Below are positions 46,490 through 58,850 of a stretch of 64,000 nt of DNA, one piece after another; position 1 is the stretch's first letter, and every line of letters starts with the position of its first letter. Position numbers and translations under genes: made by a program. The notes beneath the pieces are model-generated. The model was not told the origin of the DNA, did not search any database, and saw nothing but the letters and a program-made list of their open reading frames with translations. Source of the stretch: Hevea brasiliensis (Eukaryota > Streptophyta > Magnoliopsida > Malpighiales > Euphorbiaceae); assembly GCF_030052815.1 (NCBI RefSeq), contig NC_079493.1:122351132-122415131 (forward strand), in the 5' to 3' direction.

Positions 46490-48143
46490 GATTGGGGTCT
46501 TAGACCCTTAGGATACATTATCAATGTGGTTACATGTAAATGCAGCTTTGCTTGAATCACAAAGCTTTGATTTTATTTTTTTTTTCACCATTTTGAATGC
46601 AGCTAGCAGCTCCATCTTCAATGTTTATCCAAGACTTATTTGTGTAGCTTGGCATAGAGCAACAATCCTAATAAATTAACTGACTGTGACTTGAATTAGA
46701 AACCTCATAATTCTAGAGATGACTCAATATCACTGCATGGTTATTGACTTGTCCAAGTTGTCTTACTATGAATATATTTAGTCAATGATCTTGCATCTCT
46801 TGTATTTGACAAGTTCCAATCAGTTTGCTAACTCCACAAGCCAAGGATTCCTTTGCCTCTAGAGGTCTCTTGAAAAAATTTATAATACTCGTTTATGCAT
46901 GGATTAAAGTCAAACTTTTGACGTTGTAATTATGTTAGCTATACATACAAAATAATTAACCATCTCAGAGATAATCGTACTTGAATTGGCAATCCCAGAA
47001 GAAACACTAAAAGTTAATTATGATTTAAGTCACCTACTTACAAAAATTTTTAGTGTATTTGGATGTCTAGCTAAAACTCTATCACTTCATGTTGAGAAGA
47101 ATTTGCCTGTTTTTACGATCATTGGTAATTACATACAAAGATCAAAGACTAGGAAGTTATTGCAAAATATTCTCATGGAGAGCCACATAGGCTGAGTTAC
47201 TATGGGAAACACACAGCACTTGCAGCCGCGGGTGCAGCAGGAGCCTGGCGTTGGATATCTGAGCCTGATCCACCAAGACATGTTTGAATTAGTCCCCAAA
47301 TGAGAAAATAGAAGTTGGGATTGGGCTTATCTACTTTCTTATTTTATTTCCTTGATTCGAGCTGGTGACTCACTTCAGTATGTAATATTTAAAAATAAAA
47401 AAAAAAGATAATAAGGCTTTATATTTTCAGTCAAAGAGTACATAAATTTAAAATCATGTTTTAAGCTAAATAAGCTCCCCTATTTTCTAATTAAAATTAA
47501 ATAAATTTATTTTTTAAAAAAATATTATTTTTAATAATAAAATATTATTTTTTATTTTTAAATAATAAATGTTAAAAATAATAAATTTTCACTTTTTTAT
47601 TTTTTAATTTTATTTTAATTAAAATAATAAATAATATTTAATATGTAAAATTAAAAGGAAATAATATTTTATTATTAAAAAGAATGTTTTATTAGATGTA
47701 AATTTATTTGACCATAGAAATTATTTCTTACTCACTAATAAATTTATACTTTTTTCCATATTTCATTAGATTTTGGGGCTAACTGTCTTTCGATTGCTGT
47801 ATTCTATTGGCTCTCCTCCCATTAGTTTCTTGGAAAGCATCGTGCTACGCATTCAAGGAAATTCATAGATTTAAAATGAATTTAAAATATTAAAAAAAGG
47901 AAACTATAAATTGTTATGAATATTGGCTCCCGCTGACAAGTGTTCATGAATCAAATATTCCTGTAGGATTTTTTTTTTATTTTTCATTCTAAATTATTTT
48001 TATATAATAAAATTTATTTATTAAAAAAATAAAAATTAAAAATATGAGTTTTAAACATAATTTTAATAATATATTTATTTTTTAAAAAATTATAATATTT
48101 AAATACATAAATATATAAAAATAACTTATTTTTTAATAAAAAA
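46490..48143. other. Intergenic region, no gene recognised
   Basis: AT-rich. A short GC-richer patch near 47190-47290 has no family features. Part of it (46131-47957) is absent from the duplicated unit at 55550-55692. Confidence 0.5.
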
Positions 48144-49666
48144 AAATTACTATTTAGTCCCTGTATTTAAATAAAATTAACTACTAAATCCCTGTATTTT
48201 AAAAAATATACTATTTAGTCTCTTTATTTTGCTTCCGTTAAACTATTTACTCACTTCGTTAAATTTTCCGTTATTTATGCCATCCAAACTACTATTTAGT
48301 TTCTATATTTTAAGAAAACTAATTAATTAATCCCTATATTCTCAAAACACTATTATTTAGTCTCTCTATTTTAGTAAAACTAATTAGTTTTTCAATGTAT
48401 TTTAAAAAATATAACATTTTGAAAAATATATTATTCGATAAAAATAGAAATTTTACTTCTATAGAGACTAAATTTGAATTTATATTTTTTTAAAATTTTT
48501 AATTCTTTGGACATCATTTTTACATTTTCACTACTAGAAAATAATTTTTCTTTATCACTTGCAAATTTAAGTAAACTGATTAATTTTTTTGTATAGACAA
48601 TTTGCATCATTTTTAAAAACAGATGAAAACAAAGAGACAATGAGGGAGAGAAAGGTGTGAGCATAGAGGAGAAGCAACATTTAGAGATGGAAATAAAAGA
48701 AGATAAGAGATAAATAAGGAAGAGATAATTAGGGTAGTTTAGCTATAAAAAATAATTATAGAACTAAATAGTTAAGACATCATTTTTACATTTTCACTAC
48801 TAGAAAATAATTTTTCTTTATCACTTGCAAATTTAAGTAAACTGATTAATTTTTTTGTATAGACAATTTGTATCATTTTTAAAAACAGATGAAAACAAAG
48901 AGACAATTACATTTTCACTACTAGAAAATAATTTTTCTTTATCACTTGCAAATTTAAGTAAACTGATTAATTTTTTTGTATAGACAATTTGCATCATTTT
49001 TAAAAACAGATGAAAACAAAGAGACAATGAGGGAGAGAAAGGTGTGAGCATAGAGGAGAAGCAACATTTAGAGATGGAAATAAAAGAAGATAAGAGATAA
49101 ATAAGGAAGAGATAATTAGGGTAGTTTAGCTATAAAAAATAATTATAGAACTAAATAGTTAAGACATCATTTTTACATTTTCACTACTAGAAAATAATTT
49201 TTCTTTATCACTTGCAAATTTAAGTAAACTGATTAATTTTTTTGTATAGACAATTTGTATCATTTTTAAAAACAGATGAAAACAAAGAGACAATGAGGGA
49301 GAGAAAGGTGTGAGCATAGAGGAGAAGCAACATTTAGAGATGAAAATAAAAGAAGATAAGAGATAAATAAGGAAGAGATAATTAGGGTAGTTTAGCTATA
49401 AAAAATAATTATAGAACTAAATAGTTAACAGAGTCAAATTATAGAGACTAACTAATGTGTTTTTCTAAAATATATGGACTTGCTAATTAGTTTTAGTAAA
49501 ATTGAGGGACTAAATAGTAGTTTAATCAGTATTGACTAACAAAAAAATTGACAAAGAGACTAAACAATTTAACGGAGATAAAATACAAAGACTAAATAGT
49601 GTATTTTTTATAATACGAAGATTAAGTAATTAATTTCATTAAAATATATAGACTAAATAATAATTT
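48144..49666. mobile_element. Fold-back element with inner tandem repeats
   Basis: The left arm (48144-48430) carries TTTAGTCCCTGTATTT-like words and the right arm (49430-49666) carries their reverse complements, giving imperfect terminal inverted repeats of roughly 240-290 bases. Between them is the 266-bp tandem array. The duplicated unit (55020-58300) lacks the whole block, as expected of an insertion. Terminal bases are approximate and no clear target duplication is seen, so its class (Mutator-like fold-back or other) is open. Confidence 0.65.
48510..49428. repeat. 266-bp tandem repeat array, 3.5 copies
   Basis: Units start at GACATCATTTTTACATTTTC. Copies are 48510-48775 (266 bases), 48776-48906 (truncated, about 131), 48907-49162 (about 256, missing its start) and 49163-49428 (266). 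They are almost identical. Each holds a purine-rich end with GAGGGAGAGAAAGG. The open frames in them are by-products of the repeat. Confidence 0.93.
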
Positions 49667-50380
49667 ATCCAAAAAATAATAACATGTTATTCTGGTGGGC
49701 GAATTACAAAGATTTAGAGAGGGAAAAAAGATTCACCATTTTCACCCTGCACAATATCTAAATCAGGGCAAGTAAAAAAAAAATTGATTGGGTTTAGGAC
49801 AGAGCGAATTGGGTTTAGGAACTTGTCATTCCTAGAGGAGGGCAATACAACTCGCAGACTGAGATGAGGCTAAAGCAGAAAAGAGGAAGGAGAGAGAAAT
49901 ATGCCTTTTAATTTTAAAGGGATTGAAAGTAAAACGATATTTGTATTGTAAAAACTAATTATTCAATTTAGTTTATTAGGTTATTTTAATTTTATTAACC
50001 ACTCAATTTTTTTTAAAAAAAATATTAAACGAATTGAATCTTTTAAATTAAAAAATTAAATTAAATTATTTTAATTTTATTTTCCGATTATAATTAAATT
50101 TTGCTCATCGCTGGCATCAAAAGGGAGCTCAAATTACAGAATGCATATCATAAATAAACAAAGTTCAATACCTCACACACAAATTCACGCTTCTACAAAC
50201 ATTTTTTTCTTGGGGATTGAAATTGTCAGGATTAGAACCCTTGACCAACTACATTATGAGGTAGGCAATTCACCACTTAGCTCTTAGCCAATGTCGATGA
50301 AACGTGAACTTTAGCTGCCAAGTTCACTCCTTCGTAAACAAATAGTCACCCCTGAATCAGAACTGACACGGCCAAATATA
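49667..50380. other. Intergenic DNA downstream of dioxygenase A
   Basis: AT-rich, with the dioxygenase 3' flank from about 50100. A stretch near 49690-49900 is not found in unit B. No gene is seen. Confidence 0.5.
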
Positions 50381-51692
50381 TCAGATACCATTACCAAAAT
50401 AATTCTTCAGAGCAGGTATGGATTTGCTCTTCCCATCATCTGCAAAACGGCGATTAAGATAGTCACTGTAATCAAAAGGCTTATACAGCAAGGGGTGGTC
50501 TTCGTCCACTAGCTCTTCCAAGGCTTTTATTATGTAGCCTTCCTTTGGGACTGAAAAGAACGCAGCAGAGTACCTTGTCTTGCTTCCACTCAGCATAACG
50601 CGATGGTATGGGCTATACAGTCGACCATTTGTCCAAGCCTGCAATATGTAGATTATACCCTGTTTCAATCTCTGATTTTGTTGTGCGTCTTTATCATAAT
50701 TGTTCAATATCTTGAAGTGTTAGAATGTTGAACTTAATGATTGGCCATATAAATTTGTTTTCTTTAGCTTGATTTGCCTTGACATAACTCATATGCAAGA
50801 ATCAAGGATTCTTTGATCTGTTGCAAGAAAGGGTGTTCAAGATGCATAGATTCTTGAAAAATGAAAAGGCACTTACATTGAAAGATTCTCCGATTATGAT
50901 TAAAAATGAATCTGGTGAAAGCTTCACAGGGATCCATTCTCCATCTTTGGTTTGTATCTCTAACCCATCCACCTCATTTTGGTACAGTATGCTTGTTATG
51001 TTCTTGTCTGTGTGAGCCATGAGCCCTGTCTTTTTCTCTGTAGTTTGGGGTGCCTCATATTTGGCGACCCTGAGAAGATTGTATGTTGAGTTTATATGCT
51101 CATCCAAGTATTTCTCAACACCCAAGCTCTCCACAATCATCCTCCTTACCATTTGACCTAATTCCAGCACTGGTTCAGAGAATAAATGCACAGTTTTGCT
51201 GCCAAAAGAAATGAACGAGTGTATGGCTTAGTCAACTTAACATGAATATGAACATTATATTTTGTAAGTAAACCGGACGGCAGCAAGAAAGAAAGGCACA
51301 GAGAAACTCACAAACCTGATTTTTATGTTCCCTTCAGGCCACAAGACATTGGTGAAGTTTTCGACCATATCGTAGATACTAGGTTCAACTATGCCTAGGC
51401 TCTCGAAGATTGATGACCTCGCTGAAGTTGGTCCAAGATAACCATGATAAGGTTTTTCAGAAACATTGCGCCTTTTGTTTTCTAAAGGCAATTGCAACAT
51501 CTCTTCCATTGCTCCATTCATTGCGTTTCGAAGGTCTCGAGGAATTTTGTTGAACAAAGCCTGGAAGCAACCATACTCCGCAGCGGCTTTTCCGACTTGG
51601 GATTTCACCAAGTCCCAGGGGGGAGAACCTGGCCTTAATTCTGAGAAAGAGAAATCAATCACTGGAAGACTAATAGAGCCTTCAGAGCCCAT
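50381..51692 (-). CDS. 2-oxoglutarate/Fe(II) dioxygenase, AOP-like, copy A
   Basis: Three exons are inferred on the - strand: 51316-51692, 50877-51198 and 50381-50638, total 957 bases, 318 residues. The N-terminal DIOX_N part starts LPVIDFSFSELRPG. The 2OG-FeII domain has iron ligands His188 and Asp190 (AHTDKN) and His245 (SPYHRV), and the 2-oxoglutarate-binding Arg255 in RYS. All are present, so the enzyme should be active. The family (DOXC class, AOP/GSL-OH-like) oxidises small metabolites in the cytosol with 2-oxoglutarate and O2. AOP members in Brassicaceae modify glucosinolates, but this plant group probably makes none, so the substrate is unknown. It is first in a tandem trio and 96-97% identical to copy B by my count (11 differences). 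The ATG at 51692 gives the normal family N-terminus. Confidence 0.92.
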
Positions 51693-51846
51693 GTTGTTTT
51701 TCGATCTGTTTGGATGAGTAACAGTGCAAGAAAATGCTTAGAATGTACTTTAACGGTACGTGTGTGAGTGTGGCATATCTCGTTTAAGTTTACGAGTGGA
51801 GCTGAGTTTTCCAGCTTTCACATCTGTCACAGAGCTAGAGCGTGCA

Positions 51847-51854
51847 TATATATG
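51847..51854 (-). promoter_or_regulatory. Candidate TATA box of dioxygenase A
   Basis: A TATATATA run about 155 bases before the start codon, inside the ~200-base stretch absent upstream of copy B. If it is used, copies A and B have different core promoters. Confidence 0.35.
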
Positions 51855-52046
51855 GTTTATATGCATTAACATATCTTAATAAAATTTATAATTTTATGAA
51901 GAGGTGTGTAGTCCTGATCCACATATATGTTCACTTTTGAGAAAAAAAAAATTTATTTATATAATTATTTAGTAGTCATAATAATCAAGTCTATAATTGT
52001 CATATACATACTAGAAATAGGCTTTAACCAATCATAACATCGGTTG

Positions 52047-52082
<36 letters not shown>

Positions 52083-52083
52083 T
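52047..52083. repeat. (ATT)n microsatellite
   Basis: A run of about 12 ATT units upstream of dioxygenase A. Confidence 0.95.
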
Positions 52084-52443
52084 TTAAAGAAGTAGGGATG
52101 AAAATGTCTCAAATTCAAAATTTTCATCTATCTATTATGCAATTTATTATTTTTTATAGTATGAAAAGAAATGCGGTATTGTTATTAATTATTATTTATA
52201 TATTGATCTTTCATCAAACAATAAAAAACATAAAAGAAGCTTTCTTCATGTCCATTATTGTACTCAAAGATAAGGTGTATATTTGATATGCTCTATTTAT
52301 TTGTGTGAGGTCACATTTTTGGTAGTACTTCATTTGAAAAATGGGAAATGGTGTCGCATTCAAGTTCTACTAAACATGATTAATATCACCAAAAACCAAA
52401 ATTTTAATATTTCTCCTATAATTTAACTATTTGAACACATGAT

Positions 52444-52444
52444 G

Positions 52445-52526
<82 letters not shown>
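52444..52526. repeat. (AAT)n microsatellite
   Basis: A run of about 27 AAT units, among the longest simple repeats in the window. Confidence 0.96.
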
Positions 52527-52529
<3 letters not shown>

Positions 52530-53717
52530 GAAAATAAAGTTATTTATTTTGGACTGCACTCGAAAGCTGTTTATATACCTTTATTACAAAATGAAAGATT
52601 CGATCCATGTAACTCTAAAAAAAAATGTATTTAGCATGCATAAATTTTGTGTCATAAAAAATTTTAATTAATAAAAAACACATAAATAAATAAGACAACA
52701 ATTTAACATAAATTAACATTTTTCAGAAATAATAATAATCATAATAACAATTATTGCAAAGAGCAGGCAACAACATGAATAAAATTTAAAAGTCAATGCC
52801 TTTTCAAGGGCTGTACAATAAATGATATAATTCACATCCTCTTCATTGATCTCTACTCCAAGTCCAATAATTAAGTTAAACAAAATTTATGAATTGCACA
52901 TGCCAAATTTGGCCCATGCGAGCAAACAATTGAATAAAGATTTATAACGCTCATAATTAAATTTCATAATAACATAAAATTTACTTTATTTTTCATTACT
53001 TGAAAGACTTAGGTGAATAAGATGATTAAAAAAGTTACATAATAATTTATGTATTTTTCTATAAACTCATTTCATGCTGCATCATCTAAAATTTTCGACT
53101 ACTTAAGGCTAACTCCATTTCAAATCAATCATACAATACTGAAGTTTTAAATTTAATTCAATAATTGAAATGTCGTGTTTTTCTAACTCAATAACAACAA
53201 CTTTAAAAAATATATATATCTAAAAAAAAATTGAACCACATTAAAATTTCTAGAACTTAAGTTTTAATTACTATTTTCATTAAATTTCCTAAATTTCTAA
53301 ACCTTACCATTTAAACTTTGATTCAACGTATCAAATATAATTATTTCTTCTCAATAAAATCAAAGTATCCTTTAGTTTCATATTTACAAAGCTTCATATT
53401 TTTAAAAATAGTTACTTCTAACTAGTATTAATCCCATTTCCACAAGCTAATTATATAATTTCAATTGAAAAATTCAGAATCACAATAGATATGATACGAA
53501 ACCCATTAACTCAATATTTCGAAAAGTAAAATTTATAAAAGCTAAATATAGATTTATCATCAATTTTCAACTAACCTTTTTCAATTAATAGATATATAAA
53601 AATTCCAATTTCTATACCTACATATTTTACATAATCTGCATATACCAATATTAACTTTCAACTCAAAATAAACTTATTCCCTTTTAAAAACTCATTATTA
53701 TATAAACTATTCTCTCA

Positions 53718-53760
53718 AATAATAATAATAATAATAATAATATTAATAATAATAATATTA
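53718..53760. repeat. Imperfect (AAT)n microsatellite
   Basis: AAT units with a few TATT interruptions. Confidence 0.85.
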
Positions 53761-55493
53761 ACATCAACAATAAAAATTCATAAAAATTTACAAATAAAAA
53801 AATCTCTAGCACTCAAACATCAAAAAACGTATTCTTGAATTGATTAAACTTCAATAAAACTAAAAATCTAAGATAAGTTAATAAATTTAAAAAATTTATA
53901 AAAAATAGTGCGTACCTCATTTGAGAATAATGGATACTTATAAACATCAATATAATTTATGAAAAATGTTAAAAATAAAATTTTTTTACTTGAAAGCTAC
54001 TTTCTTTCTCTAACTATAACTTTTGTTTCTCTCTCTAAAACTTACAAGCTCTCATCATAAATTCTCATTTTCTACCCAAAATTGGTTGATTCTCCATGCA
54101 AATGAAGTTCAAAACCTCCCCTTCTCTCTTTTTTTTTTTTTTTTCCTCTCCTTGATCTCCTTCTCCCCTCCCCCTTCTTATCCTTTCCCGTTTTTCTTCT
54201 CCCTGCTGAAGAGTAGAAAAATCCAGCCCACGTGCTGGAAATGAGTGATGGGAAAGCTGCCGAGTGTCAGCTGATTTACAATTTGGTTCTTTAACTTTTT
54301 AAAATTAGGATTTCACCCCAAAACTAGAAAAATGTTACTTTTAAGTCTATAAATATGTTTTTTATCAACATACATTTTGAACAAAAATTTCCAAATCAAA
54401 ACACTTCTAAATGAAAAATTTTACTAAAAATAATATATAAATATTCTTTATATTCTTAAATACCCATTAAATTTAATCATGTATATTTTATATAAAATAA
54501 TTATTACATTTCATTAATTTACAAAATTTAGAAACTTTAAAGTAATATAATAGATTAAAATAATAATAATAAGAAGAAGAAGTAGATTGAAAAATAGAAA
54601 AGTTAGGTGTTATAAATAGTGAATTATATTTTTCTCATTTTTTTATAATGGAGAGAGATACTCAATCACATTTATAAAGTGACTATTATATTTTGAATCA
54701 TTAAATCAAGTCAGATTAGACATATAATATTTTTATTATTAATTCATTTGAAAAGTGGGAAATAATTTCACTCTTCGGTTTATATATCATTTACTGTGCT
54801 GCTTTTTTTTTATTAAATGAGATTTTAGTGGGCTGATTAATATTTGATGTGTTATGTCTTTTTATTAATTTATTAAATAGAGTTTTAATAAGTTGATTGA
54901 TTATTGATGAAAATAGTCTTTTACTTTTTCACCATAAAAAATAATTAATTTTAAATTAATTGATGGAAATATTTAAATTTATGATCTTTATATATCTTTA
55001 AAAATAAAAAAAAAACTAAATTGCAGAATCTATTTATCTTTAATGTACTAGAATTGCGCCCTTAAAATCACTTAAAATGAGAATTCAGTCTCTACGCAAG
55101 TAAGTAAGTAGCTCGAAGATATTCTTATAGCTTTAGTTTTTTTTTTTATTAGTTTGAGTGTTAATTTCAAAACCACTAAATTTTACTTTACACCTAATGG
55201 GATTAGTGTGATTAGTAAGAGTGGAAGCCTATTCCTTATTAATTAGAGTTTGACTTCTTTGAAAAGCATTCCAGAATTAGTTTTCTTGAATCCTTCAAAT
55301 TGAAGCAGCAGAGTGATCTTAAAATCGTCAGTGAACATAATTTCAGTAGGCACTGATCTAAATATAAGTAAGATCATATAGTTTCACTGGCAGTAAAAGG
55401 AGAAGCACTCCTTTTACATATAGTTTTATTCATATATTTGAAACATTTCTTCTTTATTATTTATGCATGCTTGCGTATGGCTGACAAGCACCT

Positions 55494-55549
55494 GAAGAGC
55501 TGAAACAGTTTCAAGGATCAACGGGAGTAGAACAGCATTCGCAGTACTC
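55494..55549 (-). pseudogene. Truncated copy of the Cys-rich peptide gene
   Basis: The - strand reads EYCECCSTPVDP then a stop, the C-terminus of the 46094-46430 peptide, with one Cys changed to Tyr. Similarity ends abruptly at 55549, so the signal peptide and first cysteines are missing and no product is expected. The sequence 3' of it also matches, which ties it to the segmental duplication. Confidence 0.85.
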
Positions 55550-56379
55550 CCATTAATTCAATAAAGGAATCAAAATAAAAAATTAACGCAAACAATAAAA
55601 AAAAAAAAAAGGCAAAATCAGAGCAAGACAGTACATGCAACACTACAAGTGAGGGAATTTGAGAGGTGTTTGAGGAATTAACACATACACCTGTGGAATT
55701 TTTTTTTTCTTTCTAATTTACTTTTATATAATAAAATTTATTTATTAAAAATAAAATAAAAATTAAAAATATGAGTTTTAAACATAATTTTAATAATATA
55801 TTTATTTATAAGAAATTTTTTAAAAAATATTAAACGAACTGAATCTATTAAATAAAAAATTAAATTAATTTATTTTAATTTAATTTTTCGATTATAATTA
55901 AATTTTGCTCATCGCTAGCATTAAAAGAGGAGCTCAAATTACAAATTGCATATAGTAAATAAATTGGGTTATTTTGATTTTATTAACCACTCAATTTTTT
56001 TTTAAATATTAAATGAACTAAATCTATTAAATTAAAAAATTAAATTAAATTATTTTAATTTAATTTTTCAATTATAATTAAATTTTGCTCAGCGCTATCA
56101 TGAAAAAGGAGCTCAAATTGCATATCATAAATAAACAAAGTGCAATATCTCACACACAAATTCACACTTGTACAAACATTCTTTTTCTTCGGATTGAAAT
56201 TGTCGGGATTAGAGCCCTTGACTAACTACATTATGAGGTAGGCATTTCACCACTTACCTATTAGCCAATGTCCAGACTTTTCATTTTATAGTTACCAGAA
56301 ATGTGAACTTTAGCTGCCAAGTTCACTCCTTCATAAACAAATAGTCACCCCTGAATCAGAACTGACACGGCCAAATATA

Positions 56380-57698
56380 TCAGATACCATTACCAAAATA
56401 ATTCTTCAGAGCAGGTATAGATTTGATCTTCCCATCATCTGCAAAACGGCGATTAAGATAGTCACTGTAATCAAAAGGCTTATACAGCAAGGGGTGGTCT
56501 TCGTCCACTAGCTCTTCCAAGGCTTTTATTATGTAGCCTTCCTTTGGGACTGAAAAGAACGCAGCAGAGTACCTTGTCTTGCTTCCACTCAGCATAACTC
56601 GATGGTATGGGCTATACAGTCGACCATTTGTCCAAGCCTGCAATATGTAGATTATACCCCTGTTTCAATCTCTGATTTTGTTGTGCGTCTTTATCATAAT
56701 TGTTCAATATCTTGAAGTGTTAGAATGTTGAACTTAATGATTGGCCATATAAATTTGTTTTCTTTAGCTTGATTTGCCTTGACATAACTCATATGCAAGA
56801 ATCGAGGATTCTTTGATCTGTTGCTAGAAAGGGTGTTCAAGATGCATAGATTCTTGAAAAATGAAAAGGCACTTACATTGAAAGATTCCCCGATTATGAT
56901 TAAAAAAGAATCTGGTGAAAGCTTCACAGGGATCCATTCTCCATCTTTGGTTTGTATCTCTAACCCATCCACCTCATTTTGGTACAGTATGCTTGTTATG
57001 TTCTTGTCTGTGTGAGCCATGAGCCCTGTCTTTTTCTCTGTAGTTTGGGGTGCCTCATATTTGGCGACCCTGAGAAGATTGTATGTTGAGTTTATATGCT
57101 CATCCAAGTATTTCTCAACACCCAAGCTTTCCACAATCATCCTCCTTACTATTTGACCTAATTCCAGCACTGGTTCAGAGAATAAATGCACAGTTTTGCT
57201 GCCAAAAGAAATGAACGAGTGTATGGCTTAGTCAACTTAACATGAACATGAACATGAACATTATATTTTGTAAGTAAACCGGCCGGCAGCAAGAAAGAAA
57301 GGCACAGAGAAACTCACAAACCTGATTTTTATGTTCCCTTCAGGCCACAAGACATTGGTGAAGTTTTCGACCATATCGTAGATACTAGGTTCAACTATGC
57401 ACAGGCCCTCATAGATTGATGACCTTGCTGAAGTTGATCCAAGATAACCATGATATGGTTTTTCAGAAACATTGCGCCGTTTCGTTTCCAAAGGCAATTG
57501 CAACATCTCTTCCATTGCTCCATTCATTGCGTTTCGAAGGTCTTGAGGAATTTTGTTGAACAAAGCCTGGAAGCAACCAAACTCCGCAGCGGCTTTTCCA
57601 ACTTGGGATTTCACCAAGTCCCAGGGAGGAGAGCCTGGCCTTAATTCTGAAAAAGAGAAATCTATCACTGGAAGACTACTCGAGCCTTCAGTGCCCAT
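56380..57698 (-). CDS. 2-oxoglutarate/Fe(II) dioxygenase, AOP-like, copy B
   Basis: Exons are 57322-57698, 56877-57198 and 56380-56637, total 957 bases, 318 residues, with the same exon sizes as copy A. Iron ligands (AHTDKN, SPYHRV) and RYS are conserved. Of about 11 residue differences from copy A, about nine fall in exon 1 (for example S3T, E/N to T in the ENKRRN region, and SLGI to GLCI). Introns are almost identical to those of A. An upstream in-frame ATG at 57734 would add 12 residues, but I prefer the ATG at 57698 because it matches the other two copies. Product and role are as for copy A; substrate unknown. Confidence 0.92.
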
Positions 57699-57772
57699 GC
57701 TGTTTTTCGATCTTTTTGGTGAGTAAATGTGCAAGAAAATGCTTAGAATGTTCTTTCACGGCTGTAATCAAC

Positions 57773-57782
57773 CTATTTATAG
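57773..57782 (-). promoter_or_regulatory. Candidate TATA box of dioxygenase B
   Basis: The - strand reads CTATAAATAG about 80 bases before the start codon, a good match in a suitable place. Copy A has this region displaced by about 200 bases of other sequence. Confidence 0.6.
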
Positions 57783-57799
57783 ATTTATTTAGTAGTTAT

Positions 57800-58850
57800 T
57801 ATGAAGCTATGGATATACTATATAGTCTATAATTGCATATACGTACTAAAAAAAATATATTTTTTTGAGATAAACTAGAATTTATAGAATTTAACCAATC
57901 ATAAAATAATTTGATTAGTCTTTTTTGTCTTTAAAAATATAGAGGTGAAGATTTTTCAAAATTAAATTTTTTATTATAAGATTTATATTTTAATAATGTA
58001 AGAGAAAATAAGTTATAATTCATTAATTATTATTCGTTATTAACTAAAAAAATAAAAGAAGCCTTTTTTCATGTCTATTATTGTACTCAAAGATAAGGTG
58101 TATATATTATATGTTTTATTTGAGGTCACATTTTTGTTGGTACTTCATTTGAAAAATAGGAAATAGTGAGGTCATATTTTGGTTGTTGCTTCATTTGAAA
58201 AGTGGGAAATAGTTTCACCCTTCAGTTTACACATCATGTACTGTGCAGCTGCTTATTTTTGTCTTTTTTTATAAAATGGAATTTTAGTAGGCTAATTAAT
58301 TGGCACTTGTCAAATAAGAATATGTCTTGAGCTAACTAAGTCAAGTTAAGCATATTTTTAAATTTTATTTAATAGAAGAGTAGTTCTCGAATCTCTCAAT
58401 TAAAATTAATCATCAATTGTAACACTATATCCGGCCACTTTACAATCAATTAGATATGGAAATCTTCTTTTGTGCTTTAATATATATATGCTTGAATAGT
58501 TATAGTTTTATTAAAATTCGTACTATTTTAACAATGAATTTTAGCTTAGTGATAATAAAGTTTGCAGGGCTAGGAAGTCTTAAATTTGAATCTCATTCGG
58601 AATCAATAAGTTTTAATTCAATAGTATTTAAATTATTTTTAAAACTATAACTTATTGTTTACAATATTTTAGTTCACAATATACTCACATAAAAACAGTT
58701 ACACAATAAAATAGAAAGATGAGACCCCGCTGTTTTACTAGTGAAGGTACACATACACCGCGTGTGCACCTAATAATTTGCCTTTATTGAATTGCAAGTT
58801 CACAACAGAGAAGCAAATAGTCATCAATCCTCCAATCATGCCTTACATGG
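57800..58850. other. Intergenic region between dioxygenases B and C
   Basis: AT-rich. It contains a ~50-base tandem repeat around TTCATTTGAAAA-TGGGAAATAG (near 58145 and 58190). No gene is seen. Confidence 0.5.

Larger units (their letters stand above)
45520..54840. repeat. Segmental duplication, unit A
   Basis: Tandem partner of 55020-58300. Matching blocks are 45520-46130 with 55020-55550, 47958-48080 with 55693-55810, 49978-51755 with about 55975-57765 (dioxygenase gene), about 51945-52360 with 57775-58170, and 54740-54840 with 58190-58290. Unit A has extra DNA: the fold-back block, about 200 bases upstream of the dioxygenase, and about 2.4 kb at 52360-54740. Confidence 0.85.
51860..55019. 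other. Upstream region of dioxygenase A with inserted AT-rich DNA
   Basis: No gene is recognised. About 52360-54740 has no counterpart in unit B and looks inserted. It holds trinucleotide repeats and a T/C-rich patch near 54120-54220. A LTR-type ending cannot be confirmed. Confidence 0.5.
55020..58300. repeat. Segmental duplication, unit B
   Basis: Shorter tandem copy of 45520-54840 containing dioxygenase B. It has lost most of the Cys-rich peptide gene and lacks the fold-back block. It also holds its own short tandem duplication (about 55815-55950 repeated at 55985-56120, around TTTAATTTTTC and TGCTCA words). Confidence 0.85.

Noticed and set aside
46986..47195. 69-codon frame with VFGCLAK, reminiscent of Copia integrase
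   Set aside because: Only a few residues match and no other retrotransposon parts lie nearby.
48431..49051. Two nearly identical 72-77 codon frames, or a CRISPR-like array
   Set aside because: They are by-products of the 266-bp tandem repeats; there are no short repeats with unique spacers, and the genome is plant nuclear.
54600..54740. Possible degenerate LTR end (GGTGTTATA) upstream of dioxygenase A
   Set aside because: No matching second end or target duplication could be found.
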